A stretch of 6,928 bases of DNA from Bacteroidota bacterium (GTDB taxonomy: Bacteria; Bacteroidota; Bacteroidia; Chitinophagales; Saprospiraceae), in NCBI GenBank assembly GCA_008501835.1, contig QQUB01000773.1:1-6928 (forward strand), written 5' to 3'. Below, in pieces: positions 1 through 6,053 of the stretch. How positions within the stretch are numbered: position 1 is the first letter of the stretch; every line of letters starts with the position of its first letter. The position numbers and the translations under genes are program-made. The notes beneath the pieces are model-generated. The model did not search any database. It worked only from the letters and a program-made list of their open reading frames with translations, and had not been told where the DNA came from.

Positions 1-1233
1 GTATTTGCCCCATTGCCTGAAATCCGGGCTACTGTTTTTATCCCGCAGGTAGACAAAAGCTGCGTACGGGACCAGCCAGGATTTATTGGCTTCGAAAAAC
101 TTTTTATAATCCTCAGATTCAAAAAAGGATTCTTTTTCCTGATCGAAGAGCATCTTAAAGTAGCGGGATTTCCAGGTCATCACCTTTGGGTAATTGACAT
201 GAAGCTCCGCATTGAGGATTTCCTGCAGGTCCTGAAAATTTTTCTGTTCTTTTTTATCCTTCAATGTTCCCATGGATTCGAGGTTGAGATACATGGGGTG
301 AAGGGCCATGACAGAAATAGACTTATACGGATAAGAGTCCAGCCAGTTGTGTGATGCAATAGTTTCATTGATGGGGAGGATCTGCACCATTTTAAGGCTC
401 GTTTGTTCTGCCCAGTCGATAAAGTCCATAAGGTCTTTAAAGTCACCAACACCAAAGCTCTTTTGGGTTTTAAGCGAAAATACAGGAACAGCTACTCCTG
501 CACCACGCCAGTTTTTGGAAAGGTGACGAAATCCTTCATCAGATTTTATATACAGGAACTCTTTTTCATCGATCTCAGGTTTGGCAATGAATCTGTTTAT
601 CCCTTCCTCAAGTTTGACTACTTCTTTTTTTATCGTATCGTAAAGACCGTATTTATATTCAAGAGGAAACTTAAGGCCTGCCATGCTGATGCTGCCCTTC
701 CAAAGTGGGAAATGATCCTCGCAATCGAGTAAAAGAGGCTGGTCTTTTTTCCAGTTGCCCAATTTGCTGTGATTCCCGAGAATACATACCTGCAAACCCG
801 TTTGTACCCTGGGAGCATTAATGCGGAATTCCAGCCTTTGTTTGGCTTTGCTTACTGTTGACTTTTGAAGACCATCAGGATGCATTACGACCCGGGTGAA
901 AGCAGACGTGTACAGAGGTTTTTCTTCTTTTGAAGGTGCGTGCCAGGTTTCTTCGGCATGAATGAATGCTGGCTTTTTTCCTTTTAGGGAAATGACACGG
1001 TTGTCTCCAAATTCCCAGGAGACATTGCCCTGGTCATCTGCCATGACGTATTTGTATTCCAGTTGTTTGGTACTGTCTGGAATTTCAATTTCAACCGACC
1101 AGTGACCGCCGTTACTATAGTTCATTTTGACGGCTTTGGGTAAATTCCAGTTGCCCAGGATCTTTGAGTTTCCTGAAACATAAATTTGCTGACCCGGGAC
1201 GGTATTGTATTGTGTCTTTAAGCGTAACTTCAT
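1..1233 (-). CDS. malQ: 4-alpha-glucanotransferase (amylomaltase, DPE2-like), 5' part; runs off left edge
   Basis: The minus-strand reading frame is open for 411 codons from the ATG at 1233 to the window edge, so the C-terminal part is missing. The family moves alpha-1,4-glucan segments between maltodextrins and releases glucose; it is expected in the cytoplasm. Two CBM20-type starch-binding modules come first. One spans about residues 5-98 (VSGNSKILGNWN at 19-30, GGHWSVEIEIP at 42-52). The second spans about 133-220 (ILGNHSKLGNWK at 151-162, LEYKYGLYD at 191-199). The GH77 barrel begins near 240 with NWRGAGVAVPVFSL (241-254), GVGDF (261-265), MVQILPIN (282-289) and LDSYPY (298-303). This double-CBM20 layout matches plant DPE2 and the long bacterial MalQ form rather than short E. 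coli-type MalQ. The ATG at 1233 is the only good start after the in-frame stop at 1294-1296. Catalytic acids lie outside the window. A terminator upstream separates it from the transporter gene, so it probably has its own promoter, which I could not place. Confidence 0.93.
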   Translation of the reverse strand, partial: MKLRLKTQYNTVPGQQIYVSGNSKILGNWNLPKAVKMNYSNGGHWSVEIEIPDSTKQLEYKYVMADDQGNVSWEFGDNRVISLKGKKPAFIHAEETWHAPSKEEKPLYTSAFTRVVMHPDGLQKSTVSKAKQRLEFRINAPRVQTGLQVCILGNHSKLGNWKKDQPLLLDCEDHFPLWKGSISMAGLKFPLEYKYGLYDTIKKEVVKLEEGINRFIAKPEIDEKEFLYIKSDEGFRHLSKNWRGAGVAVPVFSLKTQKSFGVGDFKDLMDFIDWAEQTSLKMVQILPINETIASHNWLDSYPYKSISVMALHPMYLNLESMGTLKDKKEQKNFQDLQEILNAELHVNYPKVMTWKSRYFKMLFDQEKESFFESEDYKKFFEANKSWLVPYAAFVYLRDKNSSPDFRQWGKY

Positions 1234-1240
1234 ATGTTTA

Positions 1241-1274
1241 AAAATTTTCTGCGGTAAAAAATGCAGAAAATTTT
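1241..1274 (-). promoter_or_regulatory. Perfect 12-bp inverted repeat next to the malQ start
   Basis: AAAATTTTCTGC (1241-1252) is matched exactly by GCAGAAAATTTT (1263-1274) around a 10-nt spacer. The repeat ends 7 nt upstream of the malQ ATG. In RNA it would form a 12-bp, mostly A-U hairpin directly in front of the start codon; in DNA it could be a dimer-binding operator. There is no T-tract after it on either strand that would make it a normal terminator. The symmetry is seen directly; the regulatory role is inferred. Confidence 0.55.
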
Positions 1275-1552
1275 CCGCACATTTGTAACCGCTTCACTCT
1301 CCCATGATATTTATTAATCATACCCTTGGTTGGAATTGTAGGTTAATAAAAATCATGTTCGTTTCATGCAGCTTCTATTATTCGTCGGTCATTACGACGG
1401 TTTGGCATTTACTTATTGTACAAACTACAAATATCTAAATATTGAAGTATTTGGAAGGTATTTATATTATTGATTTTCAAATTAGAAGGTATTTGTGTGG
1501 GATTGCAGGAGGGATTGACCTTCACGGAATGGTTTTCGAAATTGGGTTACAT
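1275..1552. other. Non-coding gap between malQ and the MFS terminator
   Basis: This AT-rich stretch should contain the malQ promoter (minus strand), but no convincing TAnnTTTG box with a correctly spaced -33 box is visible. The nearest is TAGTTTG (1427-1421), which lacks one base and a partner box. A small dyad, CGTCG (1383-1387) and CGACG (1395-1399), lies about 150 nt upstream of malQ. Three close copies of GAAG(G)TATTT occur at 1444-1452, 1454-1463 and 1485-1494. Short open frames on the plus strand (1442-1630 and 1470-1661) have no recognisable protein features and run through the terminator, so I do not call them genes. Confidence 0.5.
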
Positions 1553-1592
1553 AAAAAAATGGTGCCGAAAACTCCTCCTTTCGACACCATTT
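1553..1592 (-). terminator. Factor-independent terminator of the MFS transporter gene
   Basis: On the minus strand a 14-bp stem forms between 1592-1579 and 1570-1557, with one G-U wobble (1584/1565) and an 8-nt loop (1578-1571). It is followed by seven T residues (complement of 1553-1559); the last stem A-T pairs overlap this tract. It starts 66 nt past the transporter stop codon. Its orientation and position fit a terminator for that gene and imply that malQ is not normally read through from it. Confidence 0.88.
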
Positions 1593-1657
1593 GTGCTTAT
1601 GCAAAAACTATTGATTTTTCATTTGTTTGATACCATGATAATCTCTTTAGGAACCCT

Positions 1658-3037
1658 CTAAAGTGCTGGTTCTAATGCTGGTTTCTTTTTGTCTTCCGGT
1701 GTTTCCGGTGCAGTTTCTATTGATTCGACCAGCTCAGTTTTGTGCTTTGGCGCATTGGTGAAATACATGATGATAGCCGCCAGGAGACACGTCGCACCGG
1801 CAATGATGAAAGGAGTCATCCAAACCTTAGGCATAAATGCACCTCCTGCAGCATCCTTAAATACACCGGCGAGTTGTGGGCCGACGATACCGGCGATACC
1901 GTAGGCGATGAAAACGAAACCGTAGTTTTTACCAACTGTTTGGTTGCCGAAGAAATCCGCCGTAATTGCAGGGAACAAGGCGAAACTACCACCGTAGTTA
2001 AATCCTACAAAGCAGGAAGCAATGATGAACCCTGTTGCCAGACCAAAGGTGATGAAACCGTGGTACATGGCCAGCATGACGATTCCCTGGAGCAAAGCCA
2101 TTGCGATGATGGCTTTTTTCCTTCCAACACGGTCTGAAATAGCACCCCAGGCAATTCTGCCAAGTCCGTTAAAAATCGCGTACCAGGCCATAGCCGTTCC
2201 TGTGATAGCACCCGCATTTTCGATACCATTTAGTTGTAAGGCATCGATGCCAAATAATTTAATACAGTAAATGACCATCAAACCGGATAATGCAGAGAAC
2301 ATGAATACAGTGGCAATCATGTAAAATTGCGGTGTTCTCAACATTTCTCTGGGTTGAAAGACGGTATTACCAAAAGAGCGCGTTTTTGTTGGTGCGGGAG
2401 GGGTCCAGCCTTCAGGTTTATAACCTTCCGGAGGGTTGACCATTACAAAACTTCCCAGGACTACCAGAACTGCGAAAACAATTCCGTATATGAAAAAGAC
2501 ACTTTGTACGTTGGGCAAGCCAAGTACAGTGGTGGTGTTCAATAAGCCGCCAAACCAGGAACCGGCCAGTTTTACCCAAATGGTAGCACCGAAACCAAAC
2601 CCGGCAACAGCAAGACCGGTAATCATACCTTTTTTATCGGGGAACCATTTGATACCCACGGCAATAGGAACAACATAACCCAATCCGATACCGGCACCAC
2701 TAATAAGTCCAATATAGATCAATTGTTCAATAAAGGTATCTCCGAATAATCCTCCAAGGATATAACCTGCTCCCAGGGTAAGACCACTGAGCAATGCCAT
2801 TAGGGTGGGGCCTGTTTTAGCCTGCCATTTTCCTGCCAGAACGACCATTGCAGCAAAGGCGGTGAGTCCAAGAGAAAAGATCCATGCAGTCTGGGAAGCT
2901 GAAAACTGATAAATGCCTTCAGGGTCTGTCAGTATTTTTGTGAAAACGGACCATGCATAAATAGCTCCTAATGCAAGTTGGATCATTATGGCTCCAACAA
3001 CGACCACCCATCTGTTAGTTACTTTTAAACCTTTCAT
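1658..3037 (-). CDS. OFA-family MFS transporter (oxalate/formate antiporter-like)
   Basis: This 459-residue inner-membrane protein has the roughly 12 hydrophobic segments expected of a major facilitator. The first, at about 11-32, carries the OFA-type GAIMIQLALGAIYAWS (15-30). Other family marks are the loop GKWQAKTGP (69-77), GIKWFPDKKG (128-137), NPPEGYKPEGW (201-211) at the start of the central cytoplasmic loop, and GRIAWGAISDRVGRKK (293-308), which is the second-half MFS loop motif. The C-terminal 30 residues are charged and proline-rich, probably a cytoplasmic tail. Members of this family carry small organic anions such as oxalate/formate, lactate or related carboxylates; the substrate cannot be read here. 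From memory of OxlT, its substrate-binding Lys in TM11 seems to correspond to Tyr379 in NYGFVFIAYG, which argues against a strict oxalate/formate exchanger. No oxalate-degradation genes are nearby. It is probably monocistronic, apart from the leader ORF. Confidence 0.93.
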   Translation of the reverse strand: MKGLKVTNRWVVVVGAIMIQLALGAIYAWSVFTKILTDPEGIYQFSASQTAWIFSLGLTAFAAMVVLAGKWQAKTGPTLMALLSGLTLGAGYILGGLFGDTFIEQLIYIGLISGAGIGLGYVVPIAVGIKWFPDKKGMITGLAVAGFGFGATIWVKLAGSWFGGLLNTTTVLGLPNVQSVFFIYGIVFAVLVVLGSFVMVNPPEGYKPEGWTPPAPTKTRSFGNTVFQPREMLRTPQFYMIATVFMFSALSGLMVIYCIKLFGIDALQLNGIENAGAITGTAMAWYAIFNGLGRIAWGAISDRVGRKKAIIAMALLQGIVMLAMYHGFITFGLATGFIIASCFVGFNYGGSFALFPAITADFFGNQTVGKNYGFVFIAYGIAGIVGPQLAGVFKDAAGGAFMPKVWMTPFIIAGATCLLAAIIMYFTNAPKHKTELVESIETAPETPEDKKKPALEPAL

Positions 3038-3042
3038 TTTTC

Positions 3043-3204
3043 TTAATTGTATAATGCTTTTAGGTGAACCCCATTAAGGTTACCTGAAACGTTAAGTAAA
3101 TTATCTGTGAAATATCCAGTGATAGGAAAATGCCGGTTCCCGACTTTTTGGGGCCGGATAAGCCCCGCAGTTATAAGGTTCTGGTTAGAATCGGAAGTTT
3201 CCAT
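3043..3204 (-). CDS. Possible 53-residue leader peptide / small protein upstream of the MFS gene
   Basis: An ATG at 3204 opens a frame of 53 codons that stops with TAA at 3045-3043, only 5 nt before the transporter ATG. It begins METSDSNQNL and ends HLKALYN; it is polar, with no membrane segment and no family that I recognise. It does not resemble the hydrophobic one-helix small subunits sometimes encoded beside OFA transporters. The spacing would allow translational coupling. Inside it lies a G+C-rich hairpin (GGGGC/GCCCC at 3150-3166). A frame this long can arise by chance, so it may be only leader sequence. Confidence 0.3.
   Translation of the reverse strand: METSDSNQNLITAGLIRPQKVGNRHFPITGYFTDNLLNVSGNLNGVHLKALYN
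3150..3166 (-). promoter_or_regulatory. G+C-rich hairpin in the MFS leader
   Basis: GGGGC (3150-3154) and GCCCC (3162-3166) pair around a 7-nt loop in an otherwise AT-rich leader; CCGG words flank and overlap it (3133-3136 and 3153-3156). In the minus-strand transcript it lies about 110 nt before the transporter start, inside the small leader ORF. No T-run follows, so it is not a simple terminator. A role in leader control is only a guess. Confidence 0.35.
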
Positions 3205-3261
3205 AATCTCAATCTAAGGTCATTCTCTTTACAGGACGTATTATGCCTGTTTTACGAGGTG

Positions 3262-3288
3262 CAAATTAGTACACTTTTGAGGGTCAAA
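3262..3288 (-). promoter_or_regulatory. Candidate promoter of the MFS gene
   Basis: On the minus strand TTTG (3288-3285) is followed after 16 nt by TAATTTG (3268-3262) and then CACC, similar to a Bacteroidota -33/-7 promoter. The -7 box lacks one base of TAnnTTTG and the spacing is 2-3 nt shorter than usual. Transcription would start near 3257, giving a leader of about 220 nt that includes the 53-codon ORF. Confidence 0.4.
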
Positions 3289-3304
3289 CGATGACTTCCG
3301 TCAT
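3276..3304. promoter_or_regulatory. Two adjacent dyads upstream of the MFS gene, one with CRP/FNR-type spacing
   Basis: ATGAC-TTCC-GTCAT (3291-3304) is a perfect 14-bp dyad that contains TGA-N6-TCA, the half-site spacing used by CRP/FNR-family regulators. Directly beside it is TTTGA-GGG-TCAAA (3276-3288), which overlaps the proposed -33 box. The first lies just upstream of the proposed promoter, where an activator would bind; the second could block it. The symmetry is seen; the regulator family is inferred. Confidence 0.4.
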
Positions 3305-3570
3305 AAACCAGCGATGATTTAGGTCTTATTTTTTATTTGGACAAATAGGTCTTTTTTATGGTTATTTTAATTTTAATTTCGATACAATCGCGTAATACAT
3401 TTGTTTGTTTGTGTAAAATTTAATTTAAAGAGTTTTGGTTATTGAATTTTCTAATCGAGTTTCGGTTTGTTTGTTTAACCTAATTCCGGATTTTTTGCTA
3501 CCTTGTAAAGTCCAAAAGATCTGGCTATTAAACTTTTAAACATGTTCTTATTGAACTTTACAGTCAGGTA
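3305..3570. other. AT-rich divergent control region between the MFS gene and glyA
   Basis: I find no supported gene here. The stretch carries two direct repeats. TAGGTCTT followed by a T-rich run and GG occurs at 3320-3340 and 3346-3361. TTTGTTTGTTT occurs at 3400-3410 and 3466-3476. A second promoter-like TACCTTG (3499-3505) lacks a well-spaced -33 box. An 8-bp inverted repeat, TGTAAAGT (3504-3511) and ACTTTACA (3555-3562), lies just upstream of the glyA promoter. Confidence 0.5.
3504..3562. repeat. 8-bp inverted repeat upstream of the glyA promoter
   Basis: TGTAAAGT (3504-3511) and its exact complement ACTTTACA (3555-3562) are separated by 43 nt. The right arm ends 8 nt before the proposed -33 box of glyA. 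The arms could be paired sites for a regulator or stem arms of a longer transcript starting near 3510; a chance match is also possible. Confidence 0.35.
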
Positions 3571-3603
3571 TTTTCGATTAAATCTTTTTTAGAATTACTT
3601 TTG
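3571..3603 (+). promoter_or_regulatory. glyA promoter (Bacteroidota -33/-7 type)
   Basis: TTTTCG (3571-3576) is followed after 19 nt by TACTTTTG (3596-3603), a full match to TAnnTTTG. Transcription would begin near 3608-3611, leaving a leader of about 10 nt before the ATG at 3619. This placement rules out the in-frame TTG at 3601, which sits inside the -7 box, as the start codon. Confidence 0.7.
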
Positions 3604-3618
3604 CAAAAATTTATACTG

Positions 3619-4905
3619 ATGCAACACGATAAAGTAATATTTGATCTGATTCAGCAGGAGTTGGATCGTCAAAGGGATGGCATTGAATTGATTGCCTCCG
3701 AGAATTTTACCAGCCAGGCAGTACTCGAGGCCATGGGCAGCTGCCTTACCAATAAATATGCGGAAGGGTACCCTCGTCGACGTTATTATGGCGGTTGCGA
3801 GGTCGTAGACCAGGTCGAGCAACTGGCGATTGACAGGCTCAAAGAACTTTTTGGTGCCGCTTATGCAAATGTGCAGCCGCATTCCGGAGCTCAGGCCAAT
3901 GCTGCTGTATTTTTGGCAGTGTTGCAACCAGGAGATTCAATACTGGGCTTCGACCTTTCACACGGAGGACACTTGTCCCATGGGTCCCATGTGAACTTCT
4001 CCGGTAAAGTTTACAAACCTCACTTCTACGGGGTTGAGAAAGATACCGGCATCATTGATATGGACAAGGTTGAAACCAAAGCCAAAGAGGTTATGCCTAA
4101 GTTGATCATCTGCGGAGCATCAGCCTATTCCAGAGATTGGGATTATGCTCGGTTCAGAGCAATTGCGGATGAAGTTGGGGCCATATTGCTGGCCGACATT
4201 GCCCATCCGGCCGGACTTATCGCTGCCGGTTTGCTGAATGATCCGATGGAACATTGCCATATCGTGACATCCACGACTCACAAAACACTGCGTGGACCAA
4301 GAGGTGGTATTATCATGATGGGTAAGAATTTCGATAATCCATGGGGAAGGAAGACCAAAAAAGGTAATCCGCTCAAAATGTCAGCAGTATTGAACAGTGG
4401 TGTTTTCCCCGGAATGCAGGGTGGACCGTTGGAGCATGTCATTGCCGCCAAGGCCGTTGCTTTCCATGAAGCGCTTCAGCCTGAGTTCAAGGTGTACGGT
4501 AAAAAGGTGATCAGAAACGCTAAAGCTATGGCCGACGCTTTTGTAGCCAAAGGGTATCAGATTATTTCCGGAGGAACGGATAATCATATGATGCTTATCG
4601 ACCTGCGCTCCAAAGGGGTAACGGGTAAAGATGCGGAAAATGCCTTAGTGAGAGCAGGTATTACCGTTAATAAAAACATGGTTCCTTTTGACACTGAATC
4701 ACCAATGGTGACCTCCGGCGTAAGGATAGGGGTGGCTGCAGTGACGACCAGAGGATTTGAGGAAGCCGATTGTGTCAGAACCGTTGAGTGGATAGATGCT
4801 TTGATCAATGATATCAATAATGAAAAACTCATTGAAGCGACAGAAAACGAAGTTAAGGATTATATGGAGCGGTTTCCATTATATAATGGTGTGACAGTGG
4901 GGTGA
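3619..4905 (+). CDS. glyA: Serine hydroxymethyltransferase
   Basis: This 428-residue, PLP-dependent cytoplasmic enzyme interconverts serine plus tetrahydrofolate with glycine plus 5,10-methylene-tetrahydrofolate. That makes it the main one-carbon source for purines, thymidylate and methionine. The N-terminus has ELIASENF (23-30). The PLP site follows with KYAEGYP...RYYGGCE (46-61), HSGAQAN (88-94), the cofactor aspartate and histidine in ADIAHPAG (192-199), and TTHKTLRGPRGG (219-230), where Lys222 forms the Schiff base. VRIG (368-371) holds the substrate-carboxylate arginine (Arg369). The length is normal for the family, and the segment GRKTKKGNPLKMS (243-255) looks like the insertion common in Bacteroidota forms. 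The usual YPGKRYYGG reads YPRRRYYGG here. The ATG at 3619 is chosen because the upstream TTG at 3601 lies within the promoter. It appears singly transcribed or with weak read-through into the next gene, 84 nt on. Confidence 0.98.
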   Translation: MQHDKVIFDLIQQELDRQRDGIELIASENFTSQAVLEAMGSCLTNKYAEGYPRRRYYGGCEVVDQVEQLAIDRLKELFGAAYANVQPHSGAQANAAVFLAVLQPGDSILGFDLSHGGHLSHGSHVNFSGKVYKPHFYGVEKDTGIIDMDKVETKAKEVMPKLIICGASAYSRDWDYARFRAIADEVGAILLADIAHPAGLIAAGLLNDPMEHCHIVTSTTHKTLRGPRGGIIMMGKNFDNPWGRKTKKGNPLKMSAVLNSGVFPGMQGGPLEHVIAAKAVAFHEALQPEFKVYGKKVIRNAKAMADAFVAKGYQIISGGTDNHMMLIDLRSKGVTGKDAENALVRAGITVNKNMVPFDTESPMVTSGVRIGVAAVTTRGFEEADCVRTVEWIDALINDINNEKLIEATENEVKDYMERFPLYNGVTVG

Positions 4906-4910
4906 TAAAA

Positions 4911-4938
4911 TTCCTGAATGTAAGGAGGAGGTCAGGAA
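4911..4938 (+). terminator. Weak inverted repeat after glyA
   Basis: TTCCTGA (4911-4917) and TCAGGAA (4932-4938) could form a 7-bp stem with a 14-nt purine-rich loop, 5 nt after the glyA stop. No T-run follows, so if it acts at all it would be an inefficient or factor-dependent stop. It leaves read-through into the next gene possible. Confidence 0.25.
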
Positions 4939-4989
4939 ATGGAAATGATGGAGAGCGGTACTTCCATTAAAAACTAAAAATTAAGCAAC

Positions 4990-5592
4990 ATGCCTGGTTA
5001 TCGCAGTACGGAAATGAGACAATTGGCTTCACGGCTGCAGATGGACTATTCGGCTAAGGACGAATGGGGCATACTTAATTTGCTTACGGACTTTCGGTTA
5101 TTTCGAAGGGGTTATGGAAAGCGGATCTCCAATGTGATTTCCGTTAAGGATTCCATGATGAATTCCCACATGCACATTTTTGATTATAAATTTACTGTAG
5201 GAGGAGGAAATTCAACCCGCCGGATCAAGCAGACTGTTTTCTTTGTGGATTCCAAACAACTGGGGTTACCGCATTTTTCGATGCGCCCGGAGCATTTTTT
5301 CCATAAGATCGGTCAGCGGCTGGGCATGCAGGATATCGATTTTGTCGAATACCCTACGTTCTCCAATCAATACCTGGTTAAAGGGGATGATGAAGGCCTG
5401 ATCAGAAGTGTAATGAGTGAGGATGTACTGCAGTTTTTTACTTTGGAGAAGTACTGGAGTATGGAGGGTATGAACTATTTCTTCATTTTCTACCGGTGGA
5501 ATAAAATTTTAAAGGTAGATCAGGTCCGGGAATTGCACAAAAAAGGATTGCGGGTTTTTGAAATGCTGAAAGACTCCTCATTTTTTCCATAA
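4990..5592 (+). CDS. Hypothetical protein, 200 residues, unrecognised family
   Basis: I cannot assign a function. The frame is well formed, with typical codon use, an ATG after in-frame stops and a TAA end. The protein is soluble-looking: there is no signal peptide, and the only hydrophobic run (MNYFFIFY, 161-168) is too short for a membrane helix. It has an N-terminal segment with LLTDFRLFRRGYGKRISNVI (31-50), then a beta-rich body with HIFDYKFTVGGG (62-73) and KQTVFFVDSK (80-89). Next come LPHFSMRPEHFFHKIG (93-108), DIDFVEYPTFSNQYLVKG (115-132) and a C-terminal helix (176-194). The 'IFDY + F/Y-x-x-G-x-G' strand, 'FSMRPE' and 'DIDF ... FS ... Y-V-G-D' phrases resemble, from memory, uncharacterised proteins found in Bacteroidota and cyanobacteria. 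It lies between glyA and an HU gene but is not tightly linked to either (84 nt and 125 nt gaps). Confidence 0.8.
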   Translation: MPGYRSTEMRQLASRLQMDYSAKDEWGILNLLTDFRLFRRGYGKRISNVISVKDSMMNSHMHIFDYKFTVGGGNSTRRIKQTVFFVDSKQLGLPHFSMRPEHFFHKIGQRLGMQDIDFVEYPTFSNQYLVKGDDEGLIRSVMSEDVLQFFTLEKYWSMEGMNYFFIFYRWNKILKVDQVRELHKKGLRVFEMLKDSSFFP

Positions 5593-5626
5593 ATTCCTGA
5601 TTGATAGAAAAATAAAAGCATAATTA

Positions 5627-5657
5627 TTTCGAATTAATAAAAAAAATGCGAAATTTG
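5627..5657 (+). promoter_or_regulatory. Promoter of the HU / COX24-like operon
   Basis: TTTCG (5627-5631), an 18-nt spacer and GAAATTTG (5650-5657) followed by CACC resemble the glyA promoter. The -7 box matches the TTTG half of TAnnTTTG but not the TA. Initiation near 5662 would give a leader of about 55 nt before the ATG at 5718. Confidence 0.55.
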
Positions 5658-5717
5658 CACCCGCCTTGAAAGAATTGGGGTGTGATTTCATAACTATCTA
5701 AAAACCAACCAATAAGA

Positions 5718-6023
5718 ATGAGAAAAGCAGATTTGGTTGCTATTATTGCAGATAAGACAGGAGTACCAAAAGTAGATGTATTAGTTACCTTAGAGTCCTT
5801 TTTTAGAGAAGTGAAGGGCACTCTGGCGAACGGAGAGAACGTTTATGTCAGAGGATTTGGGTCTTTCATCATTAAAAAAAGAGCCGAAAAGATAGGGCGT
5901 AATATTAAGAAGAACGAAGCTATCGTTATTCCTGAGCATTATATTCCTGCGTTTAAACCTGCAAAGGTATTTGTGGATCAGGTGAAGGAGAATGTAGATG
6001 CATTACCCAAAGAAGAGAAATAA
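5718..6023 (+). CDS. HU/IHF-family DNA-binding protein
   Basis: This 101-residue nucleoid protein binds and bends DNA as a dimer. It has the classic layout: an N-terminal helical body (1-40, MRKADLVAIIADKTG), the turn RGFGSF (45-50), and the DNA-gripping arm with GRNIKKNEAIVIPEH (60-74) and IPAFKPAKVF (76-85). The ordinary HU length is about 90, and a short charged tail (DALPKEEK, 94-101) is added. The arm-tip proline of RNPxTG, which wedges between base pairs in HU and IHF, is Ile63 here. I believe this RNI form is common in Bacteroidota HU-like proteins. It is followed after 30 nt by the small basic gene, with no terminator between, so the two probably share one transcript. Whether it is the main HU or a paralogue cannot be judged from this window. 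Confidence 0.95.
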   Translation: MRKADLVAIIADKTGVPKVDVLVTLESFFREVKGTLANGENVYVRGFGSFIIKKRAEKIGRNIKKNEAIVIPEHYIPAFKPAKVFVDQVKENVDALPKEEK

Positions 6024-6053
6024 ATTAAATTAACCATATAAAAATAATGTTTT

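Noticed and set aside
13..732. Plus-strand open frames of 109-113 codons across 13-732
   Set aside because: They lie opposite malQ, whose minus-strand translation has clear CBM20 and GH77 motifs; the plus-strand products have no recognisable features.
1444..1494. Three GAAG(G)TATTT copies
   Set aside because: Irregular spacing and no dyad or unique spacers; not a CRISPR array and too short for a mobile-element end.
1442..1661. Two overlapping plus-strand frames of about 62 codons
   Set aside because: They read through the transporter terminator, have no recognisable motifs and overlap each other.
1689..2678. Several plus- and minus-strand frames within the transporter gene
   Set aside because: All are shadows of the OFA transporter coding frame.
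3601..3618. TTG at 3601 as the glyA start
   Set aside because: It overlaps the TACTTTTG -7 box, and the ATG at 3619 gives the normal SHMT N-terminus with a short leader.
4906..5600. TAAA(A)TTCCTGA found after both glyA (4906-4917) and the hypothetical gene (5590-5600)
   Set aside because: An 11-12 nt AT-rich match with no shared structure; probably chance.
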